Part shown: positions 22,215-34,370 of the stretch, in pieces
Layout: each line of letters begins with the position of its first letter
How positions within the stretch are numbered: position 1 is the stretch's first letter
Origin: Homalodisca vitripennis
Lineage: Eukaryota > Arthropoda > Insecta > Hemiptera > Cicadellidae
Assembly: GCF_021130785.1 (NCBI RefSeq)
Contig: NW_025777958.1
Location: forward strand, 1 to 64,000
Direction of reading: 5' to 3'
DNA: 64,000 nt
Program-made: the position numbers and the translations under genes
Notes under the pieces: model-generated
Told to the model about the DNA's origin: nothing
Seen by the model: the letters and a program-made list of their open reading frames with translations, nothing else
Databases searched by the model: none

Positions 22215-24668
22215 CAGGGTGAGTTTTAAGTCCCTTCCCCCCCTATTTTTTTTTTTAAACCGTATAAGTTAGGAGGTTTAAACTCCGTAAATATTCGTTA
22301 GACCTAAATATCTTGTTTTTCATGGGTTCATTGACTCTCCACCTCCAATGGGGGACGGTCCACGAGGAGTAAGCCGAGATTCTTAAATGTAAGCATAGGT
22401 TGATATGCACATCAAATTAAAGGTCTCTGTAAGTAGAATACAATGCCGCAAACCGGACCTCAAAAGGTTCATCCTAATGAAAATTACAGGGTGTTAAAAT
22501 GTACAAAATAGTAATGTGTTATTATCTGCGTTATATCGCGCAACTTTTTAAAAGTTCATTTCAAAACAATTTTTCTATTGCTGTTTATTCTTTAAAAGAA
22601 ACTTTATTTTGTTGTGTTTAATGATTTTAAGGGATCACTGGAAATCCGAGATCTAGGAGTTAACTAAAGGATTTAATAAGAAGTCGGTCATGTGATGTGT
22701 CGTTTAACATTGCCTTTTAACGCTGGAAACGGTGCTACAATCTGAATTAAAAAAGGATAATTCGTAATTTTGTTAATAATAATTTTGTACAGAATCTGGG
22801 GTCTGCATTTTTAAATGTAATCTTTGACATAGTCCCTGTGTCGTTGTAAAAGTGAAAGTTGTTTGTTATCTGGGAGACATGTTATGTTTGGTTTCAGTTA
22901 CTTGGGCCATTAAGTATCTGACCTTGTTAGTTGCAGTGTAGCTACTGACCTTGTTAGTTTTAGTGCTGTTAAAGTTAGAAACATGTCTCGCACTCTTCAA
23001 GAAAAAGTTGACATGGTGTTTATTTTTGGTGCTTCTGGGAATAATTACCACGAAACAATGAGACGATTTAATGAAAAACATCCAGAAAGACCTGTTAGCA
23101 GAACCTATTTAAGGCAGTTAATAACAAAATTTAGAGAGACTGGTAGCGTTACTGATGCAAAACGTTCAGGCCGTCCTCCTTTGTCAGAAGAAGTTGATTT
23201 TGAGGTTCTTTGTACAGTCGTGGAAAATCCTCAAACCTCTTCGGGACAAATAGCAGACAATATCGGGGTATCACAACGCAAAGCAATAACTACCCTGAAG
23301 AAGCACAAATTTCATCCCTACAAAATTATGCTACATCACGCATTAAATGAAGATGACCCGGACAGAAGATTGCAGTTCTGTGAAACTATGGATAGACTAA
23401 TTATAGCAAATCCAACAACCGTAAATAATATCTGCTTTAGTGATGAGAGTACATTTTACGTAAATGGTTTAGTAAATAGACACAACTGCCGATACTGGGA
23501 TAACTCTAATCCCCATGTTCACAGAGAACATCATACCCAGTATCCCCAGAAAGTAAATGTTTGGGCAGGTCTCTTTGGTAACCACGTGATTGGACCACTG
23601 TTTATTGACGGAAATTTAAATGGAGAAATTTATTTACATATGCTCCAAAATAATATTCATCCATTAATATAAAATACAATTCGCACTAATGTTGGGGAGT
23701 TTAATCGAGAAGAAGTAAGGTTCCAGCAGGACGGTGCTCCTCCACACTACGATGTTAATGTTCGTGGTTACCTTACTGTACATTTTCGTGAGAAGTGGAT
23801 AGGACGACGCGGGGCAATAGAATGGCCGGCACGGTCCCCTGACTTGAACCCACTGGATTTTTTTTGTGAGGACACTTGAAGTCTGTGATTTATTGTACAC
23901 CAGTCGCATGTGTGGAAGATCTTCGGAACAGAATTACTGAGGCCTGCAGGAAGGTAACACCAGAAATACTAACCCGTGTAAGGAGTGAATTTGTTAACAG
24001 ACTATACTACTGTCAGGAAGTAACAGGCAATCAGTTTGAGCATCTACTACAATAAAAGGGTGAGTAACAACCTACTAGTATCGGAATCATACAATATTAG
24101 AACCGGAATCGCTGTTGAAATAAAAATAAATGGGTCTAAAACCTTTGTAAGACAACAATTCTTTAAATAAAATACTTACAAGGCGACACAACACATGATC
24201 CACTTCTTATTAAATCCTTTAGTTAACTCCTAGATCTCGGACTTCCAGTGATCCCTTAAAATCATTAAACACAACAAAATAAAGTTTCTTTTAAAGAATA
24301 AACAGCAATAGAAAAATTGTTTTGAAATGAACTTTTAAAAAGTTGCGCGATAAAACGCAGATAATAACACATTACTATTTTGTACATTTTAACACCCTGT
24401 AATTTTCATTAGGATGAACCTTTTGAGGTCCGGTTTGCGGCATTGTATTCTACTTACAGAGACCTTTAATTTGATATGCATATCAACCTATGCTTACATT
24501 TAAGAATCTCGGCTTACTCCTCGTGGACCGTCCCCCATTGGAGGTGGAGAGTCAATGAACCCATGAAAAACAAGATATTTAGGTCTAACGAATATGTACG
24601 GAGTTTAAACCTCCTAACTTATACGGTTTAAAAAAAATAGGGGGGGAAGGGACTTAAAACTCACCCTG
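22215..24668 (+). mobile_element. Tc1/mariner-superfamily transposon with ~490 bp inverted termini
   Basis: The element begins CAGGGTGAGTTTTAAGTCCC and ends with the reverse complement. It is flanked by TA on both sides (22,213-22,214 and 24,669-24,670), a normal TA target duplication. The termini are inverted repeats of about 490 bp (22,215-22,705 and 24,182-24,668), each with an internal second CAGGGTG (22,488 and its mirror near 24,400). A single transposase gene fills the interior. Length is 2454 bp. It shares the first eight terminal bases and the transposase type with the element at 15,911-18,023, but is otherwise a different family. Confidence 0.92.
22983..24057 (+). pseudogene. Tc1/mariner-type transposase, two stops and one frameshift
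   Basis: It starts at ATG 22,983 with MSRTLQEKVDMVFIFGASG and a helix-turn-helix region ending FRETGSVTDAKRSGRPP. The catalytic core follows: CFSDESTFYVNG (first Asp), FQQDGAPPHY (second), ARSPDLNPLDFF (third), with 36 residues between the second and third. Lesions are a CAA-to-TAA change at 23,670, loss of one T in the run at 23,858-23,865, and a TGG-to-TGA immediately after. Beyond them the frame recovers (GHLKSVIY, CVEDLRNRITEAC) and ends in TAA at 24,055-24,057. Full length would be about 357 residues. The DDD triad is complete and the damage is slight, so inactivation looks fairly recent. The enzyme would cut at the element's ends and insert at TA. Confidence 0.9.
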
Positions 24669-25971
24669 TATAACTGTGGACTGTTCAATACTCCGATATA
24701 TTTAATATTAAATAGATTGTAAAAAAATTAAAGAGGATATATTAAGCAAACCAAATTAAAGAATCTAGAGTTAAAAAAATACATATAATGTAAGGGTAAC
24801 ACCTGGATGTAACCGGTGATTCAGACCATAATGTGATCACTCCAACTACACGACAATTTAAACAGAAAAAGACAAAAGTGACTTTTTCCATCAACATGAT
24901 CCGAAGTTTTTAGTCATACTTGTTACATAAACAATTGATAATTACTTTGGTAGGGATAGGAATTCCAAAAAATGCCAAGTTGGTCATTGATGTAAAAGAG
25001 AAGGAGTTGGATAGTATTTATGTAGACCCGGAAAGAGTAGTAATATAGTACTACAAAGCTCTCAGATAGCGATAAGGCAGGTTTACTTTAAATATAATGT
25101 ATGAATGAAAATCTATCTATTTATATAGCATTCATTATATAAACGCTTTGAAAACCTTTAGAACAATTCATTAAAACAACCCGATAGGTTTAACTAATAT
25201 AAAATATTTTATTACGGGATGTATTACTGTTAGAACACCATTTTAAGTATTAGTTGATGAAAACTTACTCTGGAACTTGTTGACTAAATTTACCATTTGA
25301 ATAAAATAACATTTGTTTTTAACAAACGAGATCTGCTTTGTGAAATGAAATCATACATTTATTTTAAAACCCTAGTGAAATTAAAAAGAACGAGCTGTAA
25401 AAGCCCAAGCTTATGAAACACAAAAAAATGTAATACGATTTTCATGCTCTGTGGCTCTCCCATTATGTTTGCTCTGAGGATTGGCAGGTAAAAGGATAAA
25501 GCCAGGTATATAGTTGCTGCCATATTTCAATAATTCTGTTAACATTATTTAATTTTATCAATCGTAGTGGTACTCATATATTATGTTTCATTAAAACTGA
25601 ATATTAAATGCACAATAAAGCAATTCTTATTAATGTAATATGTTCCTTTAGCTGATTCTGAAAATTCTGTGGCAATCTTCGTATATATTAGAAAATATTT
25701 TCAGGTTGGAAGAGAATATCGTTTTAAAAGTCTTGAAATGGATACTATATTATATTGTAACACCTACACAAAGACAGTTGTATATCTTTCACATCACACT
25801 ATATAAGTTACTGTTATTAAATAACTAACCCAATTTGAAACTTTGTGTCGTTTTATTTTAATTTCTGTTATTAAATTTGGTTTTGCATACTAAATGAAGT
25901 AAATTATATTACTTTTAGTATTTTTCTAATCCTAAATTTATGATTAAATATGTAGTAAAAGAATTTCACTT
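24669..25971. other. Non-coding stretch, nothing recognised
   Basis: It may include the displaced continuation of the LINE relic, but no RT motif is visible. There is no repeat array. Confidence 0.45.
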
Positions 25972-26004
25972 CTGAAGAAGATAACAGATAACGACTATCG
26001 AAAC
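25972..26004 (+). ncRNA. Hammerhead-like core, probable terminal-repeat scrap of another Penelope family
   Basis: CTGAAGA is followed by a hairpin GATA...TATC and GAAAC. This is the same architecture as at 8064 and 11,589, but with a different stem and loop sequence. No Penelope coding sequence adjoins it. The extended context (ATAATTATCTGTTTTTATATTC) is not shared with the other copies. Confidence 0.35.
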
Positions 26005-26889
26005 ATAATTATCTGTTTTTATATTCCACAACGAATGCTAATTTGGTTCGCTTTAAGATTATAAAGAAATGCTATATGTCATGCCGTTTTAGCGTCTGTA
26101 TTTACAGAGTATCGTTGTTTGGCCTCATCCGTTGAATATTCAACAAAGACCTCGGACATTTTTGCTGTTCTATATCATTTCTACGTATCATGTTTAGGAA
26201 CGATTTCGAGTTTATAATTAGTTTAAGCATTGATTAAAAAAAACATATTACTATTGCTCGCAACAGGATAAAACATACGTTTTAATCTTAAAACACATAA
26301 AAAGTAACACTTTATATAATGATGTTAGCAATAATATTATTAACATAGCAGATTTGCATGCTAAAATATGCGTTCATATTGGGATCTTTAACTTATTTGG
26401 TGATTTGCTGACTTTATTAAACACGATAAGGTATAATTGTATCTGTTCCATATCATACTTACATATGAAACAGGTCGAAGAGGTAAATGTTACATACGGT
26501 TAAAATTTTTTAAATACGCCATAACAAAATAAAAAATATTTTATAAACTGCATTAGCAACTGTGAAGCGTTTAATGACTGCATAAACAAAACTTAACATA
26601 CGCAAATGAAACAAAATATTTATCGATTACAATTGGACTGTGGTTCTGTTGGATATAACCAAGTTTCTCAAATGTATAATCAAGTGATGGAAACTAGGTG
26701 AATTTTGTTTAGAGTCGTAACTCAAAGATATATCCCGAAATACCAAACCATATAACATATAAGTACTGAACATAAAAGGCAGTATAGGAATGAGATAGAG
26801 TTGTAACATTTGTATTAATTTTTAGTCAAATGTTCCTAGATTTTTACAGTTAGATTTGACCTGTGCGTAACTTCCTCACCATTAATATA

Positions 26890-28179
26890 CGAGTTGCGAC
26901 AATAAAATAATGAGACTGATGTGACAAAATTGCTTAACTTTATGGTTAAGCTTAGATTTGTCTCCTTCAATGTAGTTCACACCTGATTGCACTAAATTTT
27001 GTGAGCGCTTCTGTAATTGATGGTAACATTACTGGAACGCATCTACTGTAATATCCTCCAAGATCTCATTACAGTTCTTTGGACATCTTTTATTCTTAGA
27101 AAATGGTGTCACTTGATTCCCTTGCTCGCCGTTTTGACATTTTAAATTGAAACAAGGGCGCAAGGAGCGATATCTGGTGAATAAGGTGGCTGTGGAAGTA
27201 CTGAAATTGTTATGAGGTTAAAATTTGCTGTACTGACAGAACAGTATTGGATTGAGCATTATCTTGCGTCAGAATCAAATTACGAGCAAATTTAGCACAC
27301 ATACAGAAGAACTCTTTTAAAAAGTTTTTCTAAAACATTTTTGTAATAATATTGGTTAAATGTTTATCCGGGAGGCAAAAACTCTTTATTAACAAATACT
27401 TTGAAATAAAAAAGCATACAGGCATGCATTTCAATTTTGAATTGGAAATGGGAGCATTTTTGGCATGGGTGATTCCTTTGAGCACCATTGCAAACTTTGG
27501 CGTTTTGTCTCTAGATAGTACTGAAAATACCAACTTTCATCACTAGTGAAAACACGGCTTAACAATTCTGGATTGATTTCCGTGTGCTCTAACAGATTGG
27601 CTACCACATTTTTCATGTTTCTCGCTTTTGTGGTATAAGATTTTTGGAGACCATTTTGCACAAATCTTTCTCATATCAACATCCTCACTTATTACTAGAC
27701 GAACAGTTTATCGATTAATGTCCTTCTGCAATTGTTTTCACGGATAATCCTCGATCAGGACCCTGACTAAGTTGACATCCGTCCATGTGATTGATAGTCT
27801 TCTACTGAGGTGTTCATCTTCAACATTTGTTCTGCCTTCACTAAACATTTTATGCCAACGAAACATTGAGCACTTGACATTACCTCCTCTGCAAAAGATT
27901 TCTGAAGCTTACAGTAAGTTGTCGTTGCGCTTTCACCCAATTTTACGTAAAAAATGGCATACCGTTGCGCAATATTATGCGATTCCATTTCAGTGACGAG
28001 AGACACAAACACGTGTTAAGTTTTTACATTGCAATTCATAAATGATCAGTTGCATCGATGTGCCACTTGGATAGAAGCAGCTTATAGATCAAGGTCAAAG
28101 ATATTGTGCCTTCGCACGCCTGCAGGGTTGCCACATCTGGCAAAGAAAATCAATCTCATTACTTTATTGTCGCACCTGG
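26890..28179 (-). mobile_element. Mariner element, full length but decayed
   Basis: The ends share GCGACAATAAA(A/G)TAATGAGA in inverted orientation (26,895-26,915 and the complement at 28,155-28,175), next to TA dinucleotides. The 1290 bp length is normal for mariner. The transposase is on the minus strand and broken in several places. Confidence 0.75.
26990..27988 (-). pseudogene. Mariner (SETMAR-like) transposase relic
   Basis: Translation from ATG 27,988 gives MESHNIAQRYAIFYVKLGES, then KLQKSFAEEVMSSAQCF and VEDYQSHGRMST. This is the mariner helix-turn-helix region ending in the linker that usually reads RPGRPST. Further on are FTSDESWYFQYYLETKRQS (first catalytic Asp), LTQDNAQSN (second) and PPYSPDIAP (third), in different frames. 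Stops and frameshifts separate the pieces, and the C-terminal end is unreadable. The normal mariner transposase is about 345 residues, which fits the space. It would act by cut-and-paste at TA, but this copy is dead. Confidence 0.75.
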
Positions 28180-31100
28180 TATAATTAGCATTCTATAATT
28201 AAAGTAAGGCCAATTCATAACAGTAACTTAAACAATGGCTGGAATCCCATTTAAAAATATATTGTAAGTAGTGAAAACTACTGAGTTTCATAAAGACAGA
28301 TCATTACCTATTATCTAAATACTTTTGCGACATAACACATTTCCTTGTTCTAAAGTTTGAGGAACTGGCTGATGTAAATTATTCAGAGTGACACACATAC
28401 GTGGCCTGAGGAAACTAACTTGAGATCAAAATGTAAAAAATGGGTTTAAAAACAGAGGTTTGCGTGATAAATGACACTTCTTTAAGCTTTAAATTTCCCT
28501 AGAGTGTTACCACTAAGCGAAACCCGCATTTATTACTTAGATTTTGTACGTATACACTTAATAGTGTATTTTAAAGGTATAAAGGTAGTTAAGTCTGAAA
28601 TATATGTAACAAATAGTAAATTTAAATAATAAAAATAATAAAAAATTAATTTAAAAAAGGAAAAATAATCTTACTCGGAATTATTATGTTTTGTAATATC
28701 ACATAAAAAGTTACCTTATACATTATTTAGAGCCATTTAGCCATTTATAAAACAAATCGTAAAATGATATGAAGAATCTAAAGGCTTACCCAATGGAAGT
28801 TAAAATAGTTATAACTATAACCAAGTAGGATGTGGTTTAACTGGCTTCACTGATTTCTATATTTAAAACATATATTTCGTTTTCAAGATGTCATGCATAC
28901 AGATATTTAGAGAATAAATCATTAAATTCTCTTACAAACAAATAACAAAATGTGTCAAAAATGCATGTTTGGACACCAACGTCTTAAAACACATTCAGTC
29001 GTACGAGTTAATCTTTCTCAAGTCATCTTGCCACGTAATACATAATACACATAATTGGTAATACAAACTCTGATTATCTATTGAAGGTACCACAACGGAA
29101 GAGTACGCACAATTAAAAATGTTTAATTGATCTACAACGTTCACTTAATACCCTGTATTATTATTATTATTCTTTACGTTATGAATATAAACATTTGTAA
29201 ACCTCGTAATGTTGTACTTCGATTGTTTAAAAATTACTGTTTTTGGTTTTTCCACGCCTTCATGGTTTACCATTTGATTTATGTAACTCTCAGCCAAACA
29301 TTATGAACTATAATTAAACTCAGTTTTGTATTTATATATATATGTTTCTCATAATATATTTTTATAAAATATTTTCGAAACAGATTACATTTTACCTGGA
29401 TCCAAGCAACCTCAGCGGTGACTGTAGGACTGTACTTGCGAGGTCTTTTTAGGATCTTATTATTTCTACTTGGATATTCAAAGTAATATAATATAAAAAA
29501 CCTCATTAGTTCAACAGTATTTTTTCACTATGTACTACGTATTCAAAATGGTTATTTAAACGCTTTGAAGTTGTATAGATATGTTTTAAATAACTGGAAA
29601 TATAAGGGAGGTTGCACATTATTTGGTATTTTAATATGCAACTACAACTCAACTTTGCAAGGTAAGGACCTAACAGAGAAGCATTTATTAATGCAAACTG
29701 TGTTCATTTAAGTCTTATATTTCTCATTTTCTTTTACGTTGAGAACTTTAGACTCTCTCTAAGCAGTTTGGAAGTAAATATATCTTACAGTCATACTCTT
29801 CGTGGGAAGTAGAAGATGCTGCAGAAATGTTGACACTTGTGTTGAGTTCTACAACAATCACATATTGTTTCACGAGAAAAATATAATTTACAGTCAGTAG
29901 CCTATTTACCATTATGATTGTGCAATGTGCAATTTGAAATATGTCGTTTGACAATTTTACATATGTTTTAAAACTCTGTAATGTAATACCCAATACCATA
30001 AAAAATGGAATAAGGTTAGTTTGAACATATTGGATTATATTATATATAAATTACGAAGAGTAATATTTATATATATCTAATGAATTTTAACAGTAAAGAT
30101 TAATTGGAATAATTTAAGTTTCATCCAAATAGCAAATAATAATCTAAGTATTATGCAATGTGGCGTGGAATTGGTTAGTTGATTTTGTATGATACGTTAA
30201 TTCTTCTCTTATGTTTTATTACCTATATATGTAAATAGGCAGTTATTTGATTCCTTACATCCAGATAAAGAGAAAATTTATAGAAATCTGCTTGTTGATA
30301 TTATTGGTATTTTATACTAATAAGACAATAATACTTAGTTTGTTACAACAAAAAATAGTAAAACCTATCTTAATAAACAACACGACGTTTCACTTGTCTC
30401 CCGGGATTTTTCTTTATGGTGTATGGTAACCGTAGAAACTGAGTCAATTATCTTTCATCAAAGTTAAACTTATATTCCAAAATATTAGTTTGGACTTTTG
30501 TACGAATTACTCCCTCCTCATTTATTGCATTAGCACGTTCCCCAGCTATTTCTTTCACGAATTAAAATAAGAAAAGAATGATAATATAAATAAAAATTAT
30601 ATCTAATATTTAAATTTAAATCACAAAAGACAACACAAATCAATTTTAACTTTAAAAAACGCTATTAGCAACAAACTGTATATATATTAGCCGATTAGCC
30701 TTTATAACATAATACATTTGTTTATGTGGAGTTTTTAATATTTATTTATTATCATCTCGTTTACATGTACAATTGACTCGAGAATTTGTTCAATATATAA
30801 TATTGTATTAAAACTACGTTTTAACCAAATGATTAAAAAATATCTAAATTCGAATAACAATTACATTTTCTGTTTTTATGTATACAATGTAAGTTTAAGC
30901 GGAATAAAAAGCTTGTCTTACTTATTAAATACAGTTTAAGTGTGGCATAATAAACATAATAAAATAATACAAATAATAATTAAATACACGACAAAATTTC
31001 GTGAAAAGTTGCAAAAAAACCATGGTATTTATTTTTATGAAGCCAAAGGATGCAGTACAAAAACGAGAAGAGCTAGAAGAGTGTGCAAGAAATTATTTTT

Positions 31101-32460
31101 TGAAATAAGTAGAATAATTACTATATTACAAAATGTTAACATTCGTACAATAACGTAAACACATCAAACAGTCGCATGTGTATAATACAAATGTAGATAT
31201 CTGAAAGTTCTACGTAGCCTTGCATACATTTGTGTTATTAGTTACTTCATCATAACCTGTAAGACGAATATTATAATCTCTTAATTGACTTGATTGATTT
31301 TAATACATAATGTAGTGTGCATAATCTTACGCTGTTTATTTGTTTAATAATGATGCGAAGACAATAATAACGTGTCGTTGAAACCTGATATTTATACGGA
31401 ACTGTGTTTTATACAAATATACCCCACTGTTTTCTTCTGCCACTGTTAAATAATGTGAAAGAGATTGTAAGTTCTTACCAACATTGACGTTAAGGTAAGA
31501 ACTAATAAATGTATAGATATTGGTAGTTAGCTAATCTAAGATACATATAAATACTTCGATGTATTTGTTCTATAAGTAGAACTAGATTGATTAAAGGTAT
31601 CTTTTATCTGTGTATTTCGCACAATACCTTTTATGCAACAAGGTGATACAACTATAGCGGGTGTTTTACGTTGATAATCTTAGTACTATTTTAAAAGACC
31701 TGCTACCGATCACAGTGTTTTTACAAACACAGGTATATTTATATAGAATAAAATAGAAGTATTTTTTATTTCTAAAAAAATATACACCAAGATATTAGAT
31801 AAATAGTAAATTACCCTTTCAATATACTTAATAGGTGGCAATAAAATAGAACAATTTAATTTAAGTACAGTAGTTGGATAAATATTATTTATATAATTTA
31901 GGTAAACTATATATTACATATTAACATATATTCTACAATGGAAATTATCCTACTCGAGCAAGTAGCCTGTGCGTAGACTAGAGTCGTACTAAAAAGTTTA
32001 TGTTATGTACGAGATGTTGAAAAGAGTGTTACTGTTACGTGTCGGTGTGTTTTAAGGTATAAAACCTAGAAATGTAGTTGTGTGATGAAGGAGATAATAG
32101 ATAATACTGTTGTATTAGACGAAACCATGGGTAGAATTAAGACCACATACACAAGACCGGGATATAACGAGCACCGGGGGATTAGGAGGGGTCAAGGTCA
32201 GGTTGGTCCTCAGTCTGAGTGAATGAAAGTCTTGGATCCTTGGACTACAATTTGTAACAACAGTTCTGTGACATTATGTTTAAATGTTGTATTACTACCT
32301 GATTCAAATAAATTTAAATGCTGAAATTTGTTACATATGTTTCTAAATAGAATATGTGAAATATATTAAGAATTAGTTTTTGAAAAGGATTTATCTTATC
32401 TAATTACATGAATACCAACATGTTCTGAATATGTTGTTTGGTAAGAGTGCAAAATTTCTG
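28180..32460. other. 4.3 kb non-coding stretch, nothing recognised
   Basis: A+T-rich throughout. Several reading frames of 60-85 codons occur (for example 29,748-29,999 and 30,940-31,158) but have no family signature and look like chance. A slightly GC-richer patch at 32,150-32,260 (GGGGGATTAGGAGGGGTCAA) may be the 3' end of the adjacent LINE. Confidence 0.45.
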
Positions 32461-32464
32461 GTAA

Positions 32465-34370
32465 TATTGTATTAGCGGTTTTTTAGATGTGAATTAGTAA
32501 ATTTTGTATATATAACTGTTGTTGTGAAAGTAGGGAGGATTCCTGAAAGAGAGACTCAGGTGGATAACGCACATTTTTTCTCAACCCTGCCTTTAGTATA
32601 CTCTTTTGCGTAATGAAAAGAGGTTCAGGATACGATTTACACTCACTACCCCCACGCGATGTTACCGAAGGAATAAGTGACTGCACGTAAGCATAATACG
32701 CTAATTTTATCTCGTTTCCGTCTAAAAATTCACTTAGTTTCCTAAATGCATAAATATAATTTATAATGTTGTAGGACATAATCAACGTGCTCAGACCATT
32801 TTAAGCGAGAGTCAAAAACAACTCCCAGGTATTTGTAGCGTTTTACAAGCTCAATTTCTTTGCACTAACATGTCGAATTCAAGTAACTACTGATGAATTA
32901 TTAGGTCTTTAAAATTATATTCTGTACTAGAATGCAGAGAAATAGGCATTAATTTAGTTTTGGAAATATTCAATGAAAGAATATTTTGGTCAAACCATTT
33001 TGTTAACGTCTTTAGTCACTCATTGCATTTAATTTAACATCTCGACAGTTTTTACCTGAAATGAAAATCAAACTGTCGTCGGCAAACAAATAAAGCTTCC
33101 CAAATAGATTAATACTGGAAATATTATTGATATAAATCAAAAATAAAACTGGTCCTAACGTACTGCCCTGGATTACCCCGTAATCGACAGTTTGTTCGCC
33201 ACAATTATGTCCACAGATTGAAACCACTTGACACCTTTCTTTGAAATAACTACTAAACCAAGCCAAAGAAGTGCCGCGGACGCCTATAGCTACTAATTTG
33301 TCCAATAAAATACTGCGATAAATTGAGTCGATCGCCTTTTTCAGATCTAAGAATATGAGCATGCATCTATTGTTTTTAGATAGATTTGTAATTAAATCTT
33401 TATTTATGTCAAATATAGCATCATTTATACATTTTTCACTACTAAATCCATACTGATTTTCACTTAAAATGTTAATGTTTTCCAGGTAAGATACTATCTG
33501 ACCTTTAACTATTCGTTCTAGTACTTTAGAGAACAAGCTTATCAAAGAGATTGGACGGAAATTTCTTTGATCTGTTAAGTCGTTAGATTTGTGTATGGGA
33601 ATTATTTTTTACAATTTAAATTAATCAGGGAAAAATTCCTGTTGAGATACTGGTGTCAAAGGTTTTAATATAAAGTGAATATTATTTGTAAAATGGTTAG
33701 CCGATACCCCATCTATCCCCGGGGTAGACCCTTTCCTAAGTGCAGTCACCTTTCGTTATACATCTTGTTCCGAAACAGTAGGCCTACACAGTGTGAATTG
33801 TGTGCCCAGTGTGTAGTCATAGTCCCTCACTACTAGCTCTCCTCCTGTGTCTATCTCTGTTGGCAGGTTACTTCCAGCAGCGGAAAAAATGTATTAAAGT
33901 CATTGGAAACTTTTTGTAAGAACATTGGATTCATGATGGCTCCTTTCATGGAAGATGCTTTGTAATGAGTAACGAGTCCTTGGTGTTGACTCTTCCAGCT
34001 AACTCATTTATAATACCCCAAATAATTTTGGATCCCTTCTTGTCTCATTTGTTTTTGTTCTATAATATTTTCGCTTTGCAAATATTACAGAGTTGGTTAA
34101 GTGTTGTCTAAGATCAATGTATTGTTTTTCCAATTCACGGCTAACGGTTGCCTTTTTAACATTTTACTAATTTTATCCCGTTAACGTATCAGGTTTATTA
34201 AATCAGTAGAAATCCAGGGCTTAAGCTTTTTCTTTCGGCTGATAACTTTTTTTATTTCTATTTTTGCTTGTGAAATTGAATTATTTATAATAGCATAAAA
34301 ATTAGTAGAGCACTCATTGACATCAACACTGTCCAGGACGGATTCCCAGTTTGGGTTGGAGAGTTATTGT
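32465..34370 (-). mobile_element. Jockey/CR1-like LINE, 5'-truncated and decayed
   Basis: On the minus strand the coding traces follow the order of a LINE ORF2. The linker before RT reads NWESVLDSVDVNECSTNFY and KKLKPWISTDLINLI (34,350-34,180). The RT follows: PGIDGVSANHF (33,720), KIIPIHKSND and NFRPISLISLFSKVLER (33,610-33,540), QYGFSSEKC, FLDLKKAIDSI (motif A, Asp kept), GVIQGSTLGPVLFLIYINN and LFADDSLIF (motif C with FADD). The C-terminal part reads SYNIINYIYAFRKLSEFLD, LAYYAYVQSLIPSV and LFITQKSILKAGL (32,770-32,560). Stops occur at about 33,620, 33,610, 34,160 and elsewhere. The endonuclease part is absent. Its protein would nick DNA and prime reverse transcription, but this copy cannot be active. 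Confidence 0.85.
33012..33545 (-). pseudogene. LINE reverse transcriptase core
   Basis: This is the longest open part of the LINE described above, 177 codons, covering RT motifs from ISLFSKVLERIV to LFADDSLIFISG. Both Asp of FADD and the Asp of FLDL are present. KAIDSI replaces the usual KAFDTV, and GVIQGS replaces GVPQGS. Frames before and after are interrupted, so it is a fragment, not a gene. Confidence 0.85.
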
